64,000 nucleotides of DNA from Tessaracoccus flavus (GCF_001997295.1 NZ_CP019605.1:2356001-2420000); one strand, 5' to 3'. Numbered from the stretch's first letter, positions 32,572-44,731 are shown. Notes: generated from the letters alone by a model not told the origin. Numbers and translations are program-made.

Positions 32572-32955
32572 TTACAGCTCCAATTCGTCGGCGACACGGC
32601 GCAGTAGACCTGCGATCCGGCCAGCATGCTTGCTGTCCGGGTGCCGCCGGTGGCGGTAGTCGTTGCCGAGTCCATCGAGCATCTTGATCAGATCCTCGAC
32701 GATCACGGCCATCTGTTCCGGGTTCTTGCGGGACGCCTTGGACAGCGACGGCGGCATCTCGAGCAGCGTCAGGCTGAGCGCCTGCTCACCCCGGCGTCCC
32801 TCGACGACGCCGAACTCGACCCGTTGCCCGGCCTTGAGGGTGGTGACGCCGTCTGGCAGCGCGTTGGAGCGCACGTACACATCGCCGCCGTCGTCTTTGG
32901 AGATGAATCCAAAGCCCTTGTCGGCGTCGAAGAAACGCACTTTACCGGTAGGCAC
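32572..32955 (-). CDS. Cold-shock-domain protein with C-terminal extension
   Basis: A 127-residue RNA/ssDNA-binding protein. Residues 1-65 form the cold-shock domain with TGKVRFFDADKGFGFISKDD (RNP1) and DVYVRSNALP (RNP2-like, the usual DVFVH replaced by DVYVR). The C-terminal 60 residues are basic and helical (LIKMLDGLGNDYRHRRHPDS) and absent from short Csp proteins. The GTG at 32955 was chosen because it gives the CSD N-terminus and follows GAGGACGAAA; the frame is open further upstream. It is coupled to the DUF3027 gene. Confidence 0.88.
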   Translation of the reverse strand: MPTGKVRFFDADKGFGFISKDDGGDVYVRSNALPDGVTTLKAGQRVEFGVVEGRRGEQALSLTLLEMPPSLSKASRKNPEQMAVIVEDLIKMLDGLGNDYRHRRHPDSKHAGRIAGLLRRVADELEL

Positions 32956-33077
32956 TTTCGTCCTCGCTCTAACTAGTTGTCCCGAATGGAACCGCCAGTC
33001 TATCCCCTCTGGGCCACCCGGCAGTTTCGAGGCGCCGAGCGCATCGCCGCACGCTCCACGCCGCCAGGCGTGGCTGA

Positions 33078-33866
33078 TCAGTCGCGGGAGTACCCGGTGA
33101 CGTGGTCGTTGGCCGCCACGTGCCGAAAGTACTCGGCGCTTTCCAGCTTGGACGCAGCCCCTTCGTCGATGACGATCACGGCGCGGGGGTGGAACTGCAG
33201 GATCGACGCGGGGCACCTCTGCGAGACCGGGCCTTCGATCATCGCGGCGATCGCATCGGCCTTGTGCTCGCCTGTGGCGACCAGGACCGCGACGCGCGAA
33301 TCCATGATGGTGCCGAGGCCCTGCGTGACGCAGTGGCGGGGCACCTCGTCGAGTGAGTTGAAGAAGCGGGCGTTATCCTCGCGCGTCTGCGGGGTCAGGG
33401 TCTTGACCCTCGTCCGGGACGAGAAGGAGGAGAAGGGCTCGTTGAAGCCGATGTGTCCGTTGGAACCGATCCCGAGGATCTGGACGTCCACTCCCCCGGC
33501 CTCTTCGATCGCCGCGTCGTACTCATCGGCGGCACCCTGCAGATCGGCGGCGAAACCGTTGGGCACCCGGACACGGCCAGGGTCCATCTTCAGCGGTTCA
33601 ACGACCGTGCGGCGGATGACGTTTCGGTAGCTCTCGGGATGGTCGGGGTCGATCCCGACGTACTCATCCAGGGCAAAGCCGAGGCCGTGCGAGAAGTCGA
33701 AGGTGCCCGCCTGGACCCGACGGGAGAGCTCGGCGTACAGGGCAAGCGGGGAGCTCCCCGTCGCCAGGCCGATCACCGGCGTGTGGATGCCCTCCAGGTA
33801 GGCGATCACGCGGTCGGCAGCAAGCTCGCCGACTTCCTGGGCGTCCCTGCAGATCACAACTTCCAT
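33078..33866 (-). CDS. nagB: Glucosamine-6-phosphate deaminase
   Basis: A 262-residue cytosolic enzyme converting GlcN-6-P to fructose-6-P and ammonia, the step after NagA. GLATGSSPLALYAEL is the phosphate loop. LGFALDEYVGI carries the catalytic Asp, GIGSNGHIGFNEP contains the acid/base region, and the SQRCPASILQFHPRAVIVID segment is typical of the C-terminus. Length matches the family. The ATG at 33866 follows GAGGAAAAGG. No clear NagR/DasR operator was seen in the 211-bp upstream gap. Confidence 0.95.
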   Translation of the reverse strand: MEVVICRDAQEVGELAADRVIAYLEGIHTPVIGLATGSSPLALYAELSRRVQAGTFDFSHGLGFALDEYVGIDPDHPESYRNVIRRTVVEPLKMDPGRVRVPNGFAADLQGAADEYDAAIEEAGGVDVQILGIGSNGHIGFNEPFSSFSSRTRVKTLTPQTREDNARFFNSLDEVPRHCVTQGLGTIMDSRVAVLVATGEHKADAIAAMIEGPVSQRCPASILQFHPRAVIVIDEGAASKLESAEYFRHVAANDHVTGYSRD

Positions 33867-34065
33867 CGCAAACCTTTTCCTCACATCATCGACGCTGTTG
33901 TCGGTGACCAACTCCTGCAAAGAGGGTATTCCCGGCAGTCCCAGTCGCGCACATTTTGTTCACTTTCACCCGAAATTGCGCACCCTGGCTGCGCGTCCGC
34001 GCGGATCCGCACCTCCGACCGAGAGGACCGACCGCCGGCGCAACCATCGACGCTGCCGCCATCAG

Positions 34066-34071
34066 TAGCAT
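34066..34071 (+). promoter_or_regulatory. Putative -10 box (TAGCAT), leaderless promoter of the proline-rich membrane protein
   Basis: TAGCAT ends 6 nt before the ATG at 34078; no ribosome binding site is present between them. Confidence 0.45.
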
Positions 34072-34077
34072 GGGCAC

Positions 34078-34887
34078 ATGGCATCGTGGAAGGACGGCGC
34101 GGCGTACGCGCCCCTGGAGAGGCCGGACGGCTTTGCGACGCCGACGGCGGATCCGCTGACCGGAGCTCCTCCCTGGTCGGCCGGAACCCCAGGCCCCATC
34201 GCGCCCCCGGGCTCGTTCGACGCCCCCACCGACGCCAAACCTCTGGACAGCGGTGCGCCGCAGGCGGCCGCGGAGAGAGATCCGCGCGAGCCTTTCGAGG
34301 TGGCCTCATCCGTGGTGACCGCTCGCCCGGGTGCCCGCAAGCGCGATCCCCGCCAGCCCATCGCCACCTCCGCCTCTCCCGTGGTCCCCCCGCCACCGCC
34401 GCCGGCGACGCAGCCACCTCCCCCGGCACCGCCCTCGGAGCCTCCGCTGCCGCAGCCTGCTCCTCCACGTCCGCCGGTGGGACCGGGCGCGGTGCCCCAC
34501 CAGGACCCGCGCCAGCAGCCGCCCCCGACAGCAGCCCGAAACGCCGGTCCGTGGGGACCTCCCGCCGCGAGCTACCCCCCGCCTCCCCCCGCACCTGTGC
34601 CGGTGGATCAGTCGTCAAGGCAACTCGTGCTGCTCGCGAGCGGTCTGTCGTTCATCGGCTTCCTGTTGGCCACGGCAGCACCGTTCCTGCTCGTCGTCGC
34701 AGGAGCGCTCGGCCTACGTTCCACGCCGAAGGCGCGTCTGATCGGGCGCTGGGCGCTCGGCGCCGGGCTCGCCTTCACCGTCGTTCAGCTGCTCACGGAC
34801 ACCCTCGGCGGCAGCTCGCTGCTTATCCAGCTGGTTTCGCTGGCCGTGGCGATCGGATTCCTCGTCGTGGCGAACCGGCGGATCTAG
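34078..34887 (+). CDS. Proline-rich protein with C-terminal membrane spans
   Basis: A 269-residue protein. Residues 1-180 are disordered and proline-rich (runs such as VVPPPPPPATQPPPPAPPSE); the last 85 residues have two or three hydrophobic spans (LVLLASGLSFIGFLLATAAP, FLLVVAGALGL, LIQLVSLAVAIGFLVVA). So a cytoplasmic proline-rich tail is anchored in the membrane. Function unknown; similar proteins occur near division or cell-wall genes in actinobacteria, but context here gives no hint. Probably leaderless (TAGCAT box 6 nt upstream). Confidence 0.7.
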   Translation: MASWKDGAAYAPLERPDGFATPTADPLTGAPPWSAGTPGPIAPPGSFDAPTDAKPLDSGAPQAAAERDPREPFEVASSVVTARPGARKRDPRQPIATSASPVVPPPPPPATQPPPPAPPSEPPLPQPAPPRPPVGPGAVPHQDPRQQPPPTAARNAGPWGPPAASYPPPPPAPVPVDQSSRQLVLLASGLSFIGFLLATAAPFLLVVAGALGLRSTPKARLIGRWALGAGLAFTVVQLLTDTLGGSSLLIQLVSLAVAIGFLVVANRRI

Positions 34888-34902
34888 CCGCAGAGGCACT
34901 GC

Positions 34903-35421
34903 TCACAGGGGCCGGTTGACCGGGACCGTCGACTCCTCGACGACCCCGAGATCGACCATCTCCTCCCCGCGCCACAGCGCGAGCCGAGGCAACTCCGCCG
35001 GCCAGGTGTTCTCGGGGAGGGCATCGAGGCGGTGCCAGTCGGTGTCGACGTGGCGCTCCTCTTCCCTCGCGGAGAGGCCAGCCGGGACCGCGTCGAACCG
35101 CGCGGTGCGCAGCAGGTAGAACGTCTCGTCCTGCACCAGGATCCGGTCGGAGTAGCCCCGGATGAGCCGCCGGATCGCGACGGGGCCCTCGAGGTCGTCC
35201 TGGTCGACGATCAGCCCCGTCTCCTCCTCCAGCTCGCGGACCGCAGCGGCTCGGTTCAGCTCATCCGGATCGACGCCTCCCCCCGGCGTCTGCCAGAAAC
35301 GCGATCCGGGCACGCCGGGGTCTGTGTCACCCTGCAGCAACACCTCGCGATCGGCGACGACGATCACCCGCGCAGCATCACGCTCGCGGACAGGTCGGTC
35401 ATCTGTGAACGTGTCGGGCAT
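34903..35421 (-). CDS. NUDIX hydrolase
   Basis: A 172-residue protein with a complete Nudix box: GGGVDPDELNRAAAVRELEE followed by ETGL, fitting GX5EX7REUXEEXGU. The N-terminal ERDAARVIVVADREVLLQGD and the WQTPGG strand are typical. Substrate unknown; it could be a nucleotide or pyrophosphate-linked metabolite. The start at 35421 overlaps the cutC 3' end by 23 nt, so the two genes form a unit. The frame continues upstream, but this ATG gives a normal N-terminus. Confidence 0.88.
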   Translation of the reverse strand: MPDTFTDDRPVRERDAARVIVVADREVLLQGDTDPGVPGSRFWQTPGGGVDPDELNRAAAVRELEEETGLIVDQDDLEGPVAIRRLIRGYSDRILVQDETFYLLRTARFDAVPAGLSAREEERHVDTDWHRLDALPENTWPAELPRLALWRGEEMVDLGVVEESTVPVNRPL

Positions 35422-36109
35422 GGGCCGCCTCGTCGTCGATGAGATCGCGCCAGCTCGACACCAGCTCGGAGTCGACGTAGGCCTTGAAGGACCCACCTGG
35501 CCTGGCCGGCGAGCCGATGTGGAAAGACCTGACCCCTGCACGCACCAGCCAGGGGACGTGTTCGGGCGTCAGCCCCCCGCCCGCCATGATGAGCCGTGCG
35601 ACGTCCGCGTCGGCCCGGGCCCGCCGCAGGAGATCGTCGAGGCCGTGCTCGACTCCACGCACCGAGCCGGCCGTCAGTACCTGATCCACGCGCGGCAAAG
35701 CACGCACAGCCTTCCACGCGCGGTCCGCGTCAAGGCAGTGGTCGATGGCCCGGTGGAACGTCCAGGGGAAATCCCCGTCACCCACCAGCTCGGAGACCAC
35801 CTCGCTGTCGATGCGGTTGAGTCCGTTGAGGAATCCGAGCACGACGCCGTCGGCTCCGGCGTCGAGGTAGGCGGCGATGAGACCCTGCATCCTCGTCACC
35901 TCGCCCCCATCGGTGCCGAACCCGGGACGCAGTCGGACCATCGGCCGGATCTGAATGGAGGTGGCGCGGCGCACCTTGTCCACGAGACGCGGTTCGGGCG
36001 ACAGCCCGTCATCATCCATGGTGCCCAGCAGCTCGATGCGGTCGGCGCCGCCTGCTTCAGCCCGCTCCGCGTCCGCGGCGTGCAGCGCGATGACCTCCAA
36101 CAGACTCAT
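35399..36109 (-). CDS. cutC: CutC family protein
   Basis: A 236-residue TIM-barrel protein. MSLLEVIALHAADAERAEAG and GADRIELLGTMDDDGLSPE open the barrel. IQIRPMVRLRPGF, ADGVVLGFLN, FHRAIDHCLD and SVRGVEHGLDDL are the family's conserved strands. CutC was first linked to copper tolerance, but its reaction is not established. It overlaps the NUDIX gene downstream. A CAAGAT box 6 nt before the ATG hints at a leaderless start, and GNAT is transcribed divergently. Confidence 0.9.
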   Translation of the reverse strand: MSLLEVIALHAADAERAEAGGADRIELLGTMDDDGLSPEPRLVDKVRRATSIQIRPMVRLRPGFGTDGGEVTRMQGLIAAYLDAGADGVVLGFLNGLNRIDSEVVSELVGDGDFPWTFHRAIDHCLDADRAWKAVRALPRVDQVLTAGSVRGVEHGLDDLLRRARADADVARLIMAGGGLTPEHVPWLVRAGVRSFHIGSPARPGGSFKAYVDSELVSSWRDLIDDEAAHARHVHR

Positions 36110-36161
36110 GGGCCCATCTTGCCTGCCCGCCGGCGGTTTTCCCGCGAGAAACCCCGGAAGG

Positions 36162-36167
36162 TAGAGT
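36162..36167 (+). promoter_or_regulatory. Putative -10 box (TAGAGT), leaderless promoter of the GNAT gene
   Basis: TAGAGT ends 6 nt before the GTG at 36174, and no Shine-Dalgarno sequence lies between. Confidence 0.5.
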
Positions 36168-36173
36168 GCATCG

Positions 36174-36701
36174 GTGCAAAAGCCTCTCATCGCTGCGCCC
36201 GAACCCGCCGACGCAGGCGCCTGGTTCGACTTCCTCATCGAACAGCAGACCGTCACGTACCAGGGGATCGTGCGGCCGGACTTCGCAGAGGTGCAGTCGC
36301 AGTACCGCGACGAGTGGGTGCCCGACCTGGCCCGCCAGTTCGCGGATCCGGGCACGGCCAAGTTCGCCGTCGCGAAGGACGGGGAGAAGATCGTCGGGCT
36401 CGCCTCCGCCGTCGACGGACCGCAGCAGTGGGAGGTGCAGTACGGGCTGACCCCCTCGCCCGCCGATCGCGAGCTGGCGCGTCTCTACGTTTCGCCCGAG
36501 TTCCAGGGCACGGGGCTGGCGCTCGACCTGTTCCGCGCCGTCGACGATGGGCAGGACCTCTACCTGTGGCTGATCTCGGGCAACGCGCGCGCGGAGCGCT
36601 TCTACGTTCGCCGGGGGTTCGTGTCCCTCGATGAGTCGTTCCGCTCCGGCCCCAGCTGGGGCGGCGCGCCGATGCACCGGATGGTGCGCCGCTCCGCCTG
36701 A
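36174..36701 (+). CDS. GNAT family N-acetyltransferase
   Basis: A 175-residue acetyl-CoA-dependent acetyltransferase. Motif A is visible as ELARLYVSPEFQGTGLALDL, with the Q-GTG pyrophosphate loop, followed by LYLWLISGNARAERFYVRRG (motif B). The substrate is unknown. It starts at GTG, supported by a -10-like TAGAGT exactly 6 nt upstream. It is divergent from cutC and convergent with the guaA-type gene, 29 nt apart. Confidence 0.87.
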   Translation: MQKPLIAAPEPADAGAWFDFLIEQQTVTYQGIVRPDFAEVQSQYRDEWVPDLARQFADPGTAKFAVAKDGEKIVGLASAVDGPQQWEVQYGLTPSPADRELARLYVSPEFQGTGLALDLFRAVDDGQDLYLWLISGNARAERFYVRRGFVSLDESFRSGPSWGGAPMHRMVRRSA

Positions 36702-36730
36702 GTCACGCCCGTCAACCTGTTGGGCAATCC

Positions 36731-37711
36731 TCATTCCCATTCGATGGTGCCGGGAGGCTTCGGGGTCGTGTCGTACATGACGCGGTTGACGCCCTCGACC
36801 TCCGCGCAGATCCGCAGCGTGACCCGACGCAGCAGGTCCGGCGAGAGCTCAGCCACGTCGGCGCTCATCGCGTCGTTGCTGTGGACCGCGCGCAGCACGA
36901 TCGCCTCGCCGTAGGTACGTACGCCGTCGGTGACGCCCACCGACCGGCACCCGGGGCACACCGTAAAGTACTGCCAGATGCTCTGGTCCAGACCCGCGGC
37001 GGCGATCTCGTCGCGAAAGATCTGGTCGGACTCCCGCACCATGCGGACCTTCTCCGGAGTGATCGCGCCGACCACCCGGACCCCGAGCCCCGGGCCCGGG
37101 AACGGCTGGCGCCACACGAGTTCGCGGGGTAGACCGATCGCCTCACCGAGCTCGCGGACCTCGTCCTTGTACAGGAACTTCACCGGCTCGACAAGGTCGA
37201 ACACCATGTCCTCGGGCAGCCCGCCCACGTTGTGATGGCTCTTGACCACACCCTTGGCGGAGTCGGACTCGATGATGTCGGGGTAGATGGTGCCCTGCAC
37301 GAGGAAGTCCACCTCGCCCAGCCTGGCGGCCTCCTCCTCGAAGACGCGGATGAACTCCTCGCCGATGATCTTGCGCTTCGCCTCGGGATCGTCGACGCCA
37401 GCAAGCTTCCCAAGGAACCGGTCCCGTGCGTCGACACTGATCAACCGCATGCCGAAGTTCCGCCCGAACAGCTCCGCCACCAGTTCCGGCTCGCCCGCGC
37501 GCATCAGGCCGTGGTCGACGAAGATGCAGGTCAGTTGATCCCCGACGGCCTTGTGGACGATGGCGGCGCACACGCTCGAGTCGACCCCGCCGGACAGGGC
37601 GCACAACACCGCGCGGTCGCCCACCTGATCGCGCACCTGCTGGACGACCGCGTCCAGGTACTCGGCGATCGATCCGGCGCCGGTGCGTTCGGCCAGCAGT
37701 GCGCGTTCCAT
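36731..37711 (-). CDS. GMP synthase ATP-pyrophosphatase subunit (no glutaminase domain)
   Basis: A 326-residue protein equal to the C-terminal two-thirds of GuaA. The P-loop is [15 protein letters not shown], followed by [51 protein letters not shown] and the C-terminal dimerisation domain ending GTIEWE. It adenylates XMP and aminates it to GMP. The N-terminal GATase domain of normal bacterial GuaA (about 190 residues) is absent, and upstream is groEL, not a GATase gene. The enzyme must use free ammonia or a separate glutaminase subunit. AAGGAG precedes the start. Confidence 0.93.
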   Translation of the reverse strand: MERALLAERTGAGSIAEYLDAVVQQVRDQVGDRAVLCALSGGVDSSVCAAIVHKAVGDQLTCIFVDHGLMRAGEPELVAELFGRNFGMRLISVDARDRFLGKLAGVDDPEAKRKIIGEEFIRVFEEEAARLGEVDFLVQGTIYPDIIESDSAKGVVKSHHNVGGLPEDMVFDLVEPVKFLYKDEVRELGEAIGLPRELVWRQPFPGPGLGVRVVGAITPEKVRMVRESDQIFRDEIAAAGLDQSIWQYFTVCPGCRSVGVTDGVRTYGEAIVLRAVHSNDAMSADVAELSPDLLRRVTLRICAEVEGVNRVMYDTTPKPPGTIEWE

Positions 37712-37810
37712 GCGGGTGCTCCTTCTTCAGCGATGCGCGCCAGCCTAGTGCCGACGGCCGGCGTCGCCTTATCGCTTCTCACCGACGGTCGCGTCCCGTC
37801 CCACGCAGCG

Positions 37811-37846
37811 CACAGGGCGGCCCCGCCGAAGCGGGACCGCCCTGTG
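37811..37846 (-). terminator. Hairpin downstream of groEL (terminator-like, no U tract)
   Basis: CACAGGGCGGCCCCGC pairs with GCGGGACCGCCCTGTG around CGAA, with one mismatch. It lies 23 nt past the groEL stop and well upstream of the guaA-type gene. No T run follows. Confidence 0.5.
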
Positions 37847-37868
37847 TGGCGAGTGTGGCAGCGGTGGC

Positions 37869-40182
<2,314 letters not shown>

Positions 40183-40189
40183 CCCCGGA

Positions 40190-40465
40190 TCAGGCGTGCA
40201 GGCGGCGCGCCGAGCGGAGCTGCTGTCGACGCGAGCGTTCGCGGCGCAGGCGCTTCACCAGCAGGGGCTTGTATTCGAGTGCCTCGGGGGCGTCGATCAG
40301 CGCGTTGAGCAGCTGGTAGTACTTCGTCGAGGTCAGCTGGAACCGCTCCATGATGGCCTGTTCCTTCGGCACCGGCGACTTGTACCACCCGTCCTCGAAG
40401 TCCAGGACGGCGGCGTCGCGCGCCGAGAGTTCGACTCCGTGGGCGAAGGTCGTGGCCTGAGACAT
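40190..40465 (-). CDS. DUF3263 protein
   Basis: A 91-residue basic protein. The signature is ARDAAVLDFEDGWYKSPVPK and MERFQLTSTKYYQLLNALID, resembling a helix-turn-helix (the DUF3263 family), with an Arg-rich C-terminus (RLRRERSRRQQLRSARR). It is conserved in actinobacteria and probably binds DNA, although this is unproven. TAGACT lies 6 nt upstream of the ATG, indicating a leaderless mRNA. Confidence 0.83.
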   Translation of the reverse strand: MSQATTFAHGVELSARDAAVLDFEDGWYKSPVPKEQAIMERFQLTSTKYYQLLNALIDAPEALEYKPLLVKRLRRERSRRQQLRSARRLHA

Positions 40466-40471
40466 GCCGAC

Positions 40472-40477
40472 AGTCTA
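40472..40477 (-). promoter_or_regulatory. Putative -10 box (TAGACT), leaderless promoter of the DUF3263 gene
   Basis: On the minus strand TAGACT ends 6 nt before the ATG at 40465 (sequence GTCGGC between). Confidence 0.5.
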
Positions 40478-40585
40478 AGGGGAAAATCACAAGGGTGTCA
40501 TTACCCTCCTAGAAAGGGTGTCGTCGGCGGGGGGTAGAGTCGACTCCGCCCTCAAACTCTTCGATGATAAGGACTGATCGCAGCC

Positions 40586-41767
40586 ATGCGTCGACTCACC
40601 GGCCACGTCCAGCACTTCGCCTGGGGAAGCCACGACGAGATCCCCGCGATTCTTCGTCGCGAGCCGGACGGCCAGCCGTGGGCCGAGTACTGGCTCGGAA
40701 CGCACCCGGGAGGTCCTGCCCACCTCGAGGACGGCACCTCGCTCGAGGACTTCCTGCTCAGCCACCCGGAGATGATCGGCGAGGCGACGCACGCGGCGTT
40801 CGGCGCCAGGCTGCCCTTCCTGCTCAAGCTTCTGTCGGCGGGCAGCCCGCTGAGTTTGCAGGCCCATCCTTCACGGGAACAGGCCGAGGTGGGCTACGCC
40901 CGCGAGTCGCTGCTCGGCCTCGACCCAGCGGATCCCACGCGCGTCTTCAAGGACGACTGGCCCAAGCCCGAGGCGATCGTCGCGCTCACTCCGTTCGAGG
41001 GCCTGCTCGGGTTCCGCGATCCGGTCGAGACCGCGGGCCTCTTCGAGGGCTTGGGCGTTGCGGACGAGCTGCAGTCTGTCATCGGGCCGCTGCGCGACCG
41101 CTCCGACATCCTCGGCCTGCAGGAGGTCTTCCTCGACGTCCTGAGCCTGGAGGACGATCGTCGCCACCTCGTCGACGAGGTGCTCGCCGCCGCCGTCAAC
41201 CACCTCCAGGCGCCGGGAGCACTGGGCGAGTTCGCCCGGACCGCCGTCGAACTGGACGAACACTTCCCCGGCGATCCGGGCATCCTCGCCGCACTGCTCC
41301 TCAACCGCATTTCGCTCGAACCAGGGCAGGCCGTGGCGCTGGAGGCCGGCGTCATGCACGCCTACCTGCGCGGCACGGGCGTGGAGATCATGGCCAACTC
41401 CGACAACGTGATCCGCGGGGGGCTCACCAAGAAGCACATCGACGTCGACGGCCTCCTGCACGTCGTGGACTTCACCCCGCTCGTGCCGCACATCCTCAAC
41501 GCCGAGGGTGCCGACGGCATCTACGTCTACCCAACGCCCTTCCCGGAGTTCGAGCTGTGGCTCGTCTCCCCGGTCTCGGACGACACCCTCAACCTGCCGC
41601 GGTCCGACTCGGCGCGCATCGCGCTGGTCACCGACGGGGAGTTCCACCTGGAGGGCGACGACGGGATCCGGCGCCTGGGCTGCGGTGACGCCGCCTTCCT
41701 GTGCGCCGATGAGCACGTGGCCCTCACGGGCCAGGGACAGCTCTTCGTCGCCGCCTCCGGCGCATGA
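40586..41767 (+). CDS. manA: Mannose-6-phosphate isomerase, class I
   Basis: A 393-residue zinc enzyme interconverting mannose-6-P and fructose-6-P, supplying GDP-mannose precursors. MRRLTGHVQHFAWGSHDEIP opens the cupin fold. PLSLQAHPSREQAEVGYARE gives the zinc-binding Gln/His pair, and AGVMHAYLRGTGVEIMANSD with NVIRGGLTKKHID gives the catalytic region. Length is typical. A TAGAGT -10 box about 46 nt upstream and AAGGA before the start suggest a leadered mRNA here. Confidence 0.95.
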   Translation: MRRLTGHVQHFAWGSHDEIPAILRREPDGQPWAEYWLGTHPGGPAHLEDGTSLEDFLLSHPEMIGEATHAAFGARLPFLLKLLSAGSPLSLQAHPSREQAEVGYARESLLGLDPADPTRVFKDDWPKPEAIVALTPFEGLLGFRDPVETAGLFEGLGVADELQSVIGPLRDRSDILGLQEVFLDVLSLEDDRRHLVDEVLAAAVNHLQAPGALGEFARTAVELDEHFPGDPGILAALLLNRISLEPGQAVALEAGVMHAYLRGTGVEIMANSDNVIRGGLTKKHIDVDGLLHVVDFTPLVPHILNAEGADGIYVYPTPFPEFELWLVSPVSDDTLNLPRSDSARIALVTDGEFHLEGDDGIRRLGCGDAAFLCADEHVALTGQGQLFVAASGA

Positions 41768-41818
41768 CGGGCCGTGGACTTTTCGTTCTGAGCGATTGAT
41801 TGGCACAATAGCCGGGCT

Positions 41819-41894
41819 GCCTCCTTAGCTCAGCGGCCAGAGCGCTCGCCTTGTAAGCGAGTGGTCGAGGGTTCGACTCCCTCAGGAGGCTCCA
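41819..41894 (+). tRNA. tRNA-Thr (anticodon TGT)
   Basis: Acceptor GCCTCCT (41819-41825) pairs with AGGAGGC (41884-41890). The anticodon stem CTCGC/GCGAG encloses CTTGTAA with TGT at 41852-41854, and the T-arm GAGGGTTCGACTCCCTC is standard. The discriminator is T and CCA is encoded (41892-41894). Confidence 0.97.
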
Positions 41895-41942
41895 CTGCCC
41901 CCGTCTCCGGCGCGGGGGTGCGCAAACCGACAGGAATCCTTC

Positions 41943-42551
41943 ATGGCGCCCGAACCCAGCAAGTGGACACGCATCATCGCGGCCGACCCCAGCCACTCCG
42001 CCCGCTACATCCAGCGGTTCAAGACCATGGAGGCCGAGGGGCACGACCTGGGCGGCGAAGCGCGCACCGTCGACGCCATGGTGCCGCGCGGCTCCCGCAT
42101 CCTCGACGCAGGCTGCGGGCCGGGCCGAGTGGGAGGCCGCCTGCACGCGATGGGGCACACGGTCGTCGGCGTCGATGTCGATTCCGCGCTCATCGCAGCC
42201 GCCGAGCAGGACTACCCCGGCCCGACCTGGATCACGGGGGATCTGGCCGAGCTCGACCTGCCGTCCCACGGGATCTCAGAGCCCTTCGACGTCATCGTGG
42301 CCGCCGGTAACGTCATGGGGTTCCTCGCCCCCTCGACGCGGGTCGATGTGCTGCGCAGGTTCGCCGACCACCTCGCCCCCGAGGGTCGCGCGATCATCGG
42401 CTTCGGCGGCGGCCGTGGCTACGAGTTCAGCGATTTCTTCGCGGATCTCGACGAGGCGGGCCTCGCGCTCGACCTTCCGTTGGAGACCTGGGACCTTCGC
42501 CCCTTCACCGCAGCGTCGACGTTCCTCGTCGCCATCTGCCGCCGCGCCTGA
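41943..42551 (+). CDS. Class I SAM-dependent methyltransferase
   Basis: A 202-residue protein. SAM motif I is SRILDAGCGPGRVGGRLHAM, motif post I is VVGVDVDSALIAAAEQD, then FDVIVAAGNVMGFLAPSTR. Small actinobacterial methyltransferases of this kind are common; the substrate is unknown. AGGA lies 8 nt before the ATG, just after the tRNA-Thr. Confidence 0.85.
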   Translation: MAPEPSKWTRIIAADPSHSARYIQRFKTMEAEGHDLGGEARTVDAMVPRGSRILDAGCGPGRVGGRLHAMGHTVVGVDVDSALIAAAEQDYPGPTWITGDLAELDLPSHGISEPFDVIVAAGNVMGFLAPSTRVDVLRRFADHLAPEGRAIIGFGGGRGYEFSDFFADLDEAGLALDLPLETWDLRPFTAASTFLVAICRRA

Positions 42552-42591
42552 CCCGGAGCCTCAGCGTTGGGCGACGGGTGCCCGGTGAGGC

Positions 42592-43422
42592 CTACCCGGC
42601 GTCCCCGCCCGAGGCGCCTTCGCGGGCCTTCCGCCGCTGCGCAAGGTACGTGGAGACGAAGATGAACGCAATGAGGCCGAGCGCCACCCACATCGCGATC
42701 CGGGCGTACGCCTCCAGCACGTCGACGATCGGCTCGCCGAAGCGCCAGCCCAGGTAGAAGTACAGGACCAGCCACAGCGTCGAGGCGATGTAGTCGTAGA
42801 CCAGGAAGCGCTTGATGCCCATCCCGGTGGCCCCGGCCAGGACGAACACGACCTGCATGAGAGGCAACGGCAACGGCACGTAGGCGATGAGGAAGCCCAG
42901 CGGGCCGAGCTTCTCGGCCCACCGTTCGGCGCGGGCGTAGCCGCGGGCGGCGCGCTTGGACTGGCCCGCCCACACCTCGATCATGCCGCGCCCCCACAGC
43001 TTGCCCGCCCACCAGTAGATCCAGTCGAACTTCAGGCTGAGCACCGAGGCGACGGCCAGCACGATCGGCCAGTGCGGCATCTCCCCCTGGGACGCGAGTG
43101 CACCGCTCACCGCGACGGCGGTCCGGCCGCCGGTGATCATGGCCAGCCAGTCAGGCGCGGTGGCGATCAGCCAGGCACGGGTGGGCAGCAGGAGCAGGGA
43201 GAAGACTCCGACGACGCCGAACCACGCGAGGCAAGCGTAATCCTCACGGCCCGGCTTCTTCTTCCACGGCATCCCGTCGTCGTCCCACCACTCCTTCTCG
43301 GCGGGCTCCCCGTCGCTGATGCTCTGGCCGGGCTCCGACGGCGCCGACTCCGGCTCGGGCGCAGGCGGCTGCGGGTCGTCGTCGGGGCGCTCGTCAGTCA
43401 CGGGGTGAATGGTACGGGACAT
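42592..43422 (-). CDS. DedA-like VTT-domain membrane protein
   Basis: A 276-residue protein. The N-terminal 70 residues are acidic and proline-rich (DERPDDDPQPPAPEPESAPS) and cytoplasmic. Then come about five hydrophobic segments, with the VTT/SNARE-associated signature around GFLIAYVPLPLPLMQVVFVL, GATGMGIKRFLVYDYIAS and LYFYLGWRFGEPI. DedA proteins are flippases or transporters that support membrane lipid balance. The ATG at 43422 was chosen as the first start giving a natural N-terminus. Confidence 0.78.
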   Translation of the reverse strand: MSRTIHPVTDERPDDDPQPPAPEPESAPSEPGQSISDGEPAEKEWWDDDGMPWKKKPGREDYACLAWFGVVGVFSLLLLPTRAWLIATAPDWLAMITGGRTAVAVSGALASQGEMPHWPIVLAVASVLSLKFDWIYWWAGKLWGRGMIEVWAGQSKRAARGYARAERWAEKLGPLGFLIAYVPLPLPLMQVVFVLAGATGMGIKRFLVYDYIASTLWLVLYFYLGWRFGEPIVDVLEAYARIAMWVALGLIAFIFVSTYLAQRRKAREGASGGDAG

Positions 43423-43549
43423 CAATGCCGACCCCTCCCGACGACCAGGTCGCCCGAGGCTTTCCCGCTCCGGTCCGACACGAGCAACCTCAAGCCGTCG
43501 TGGACCCCGTCTTGCAAGTGCTGATCCCGACGGTGTTAGGATCAACGTC

Positions 43550-43568
43550 AGGTACCTAAACCTAGGTT
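43550..43568 (+). promoter_or_regulatory. Two adjacent palindromes upstream of the MsiK-type ABC ATPase gene
   Basis: AGGTACCT (43550-43557) and AACCTAGGTT (43559-43568) are perfect 8- and 10-bp palindromes, one base apart, 54 bp before the start codon. They are likely repressor sites for sugar control, but the regulator is not identified. Confidence 0.4.
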
Positions 43569-43621
43569 CCTATCCACTAAGGATCGTCGGGCACGTACCT
43601 GCCCGTGGAAAGGAATGTGGC

Positions 43622-44712
<1,091 letters not shown>

Positions 44713-44731
44713 GCGCACCGACGTCACACCG

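Noticed and set aside
33867..34077. DasR/NagR-type operator before nagB
   Set aside because: I looked for the TGGTCTAGACCA-type palindrome and found none in the 211-bp upstream region.
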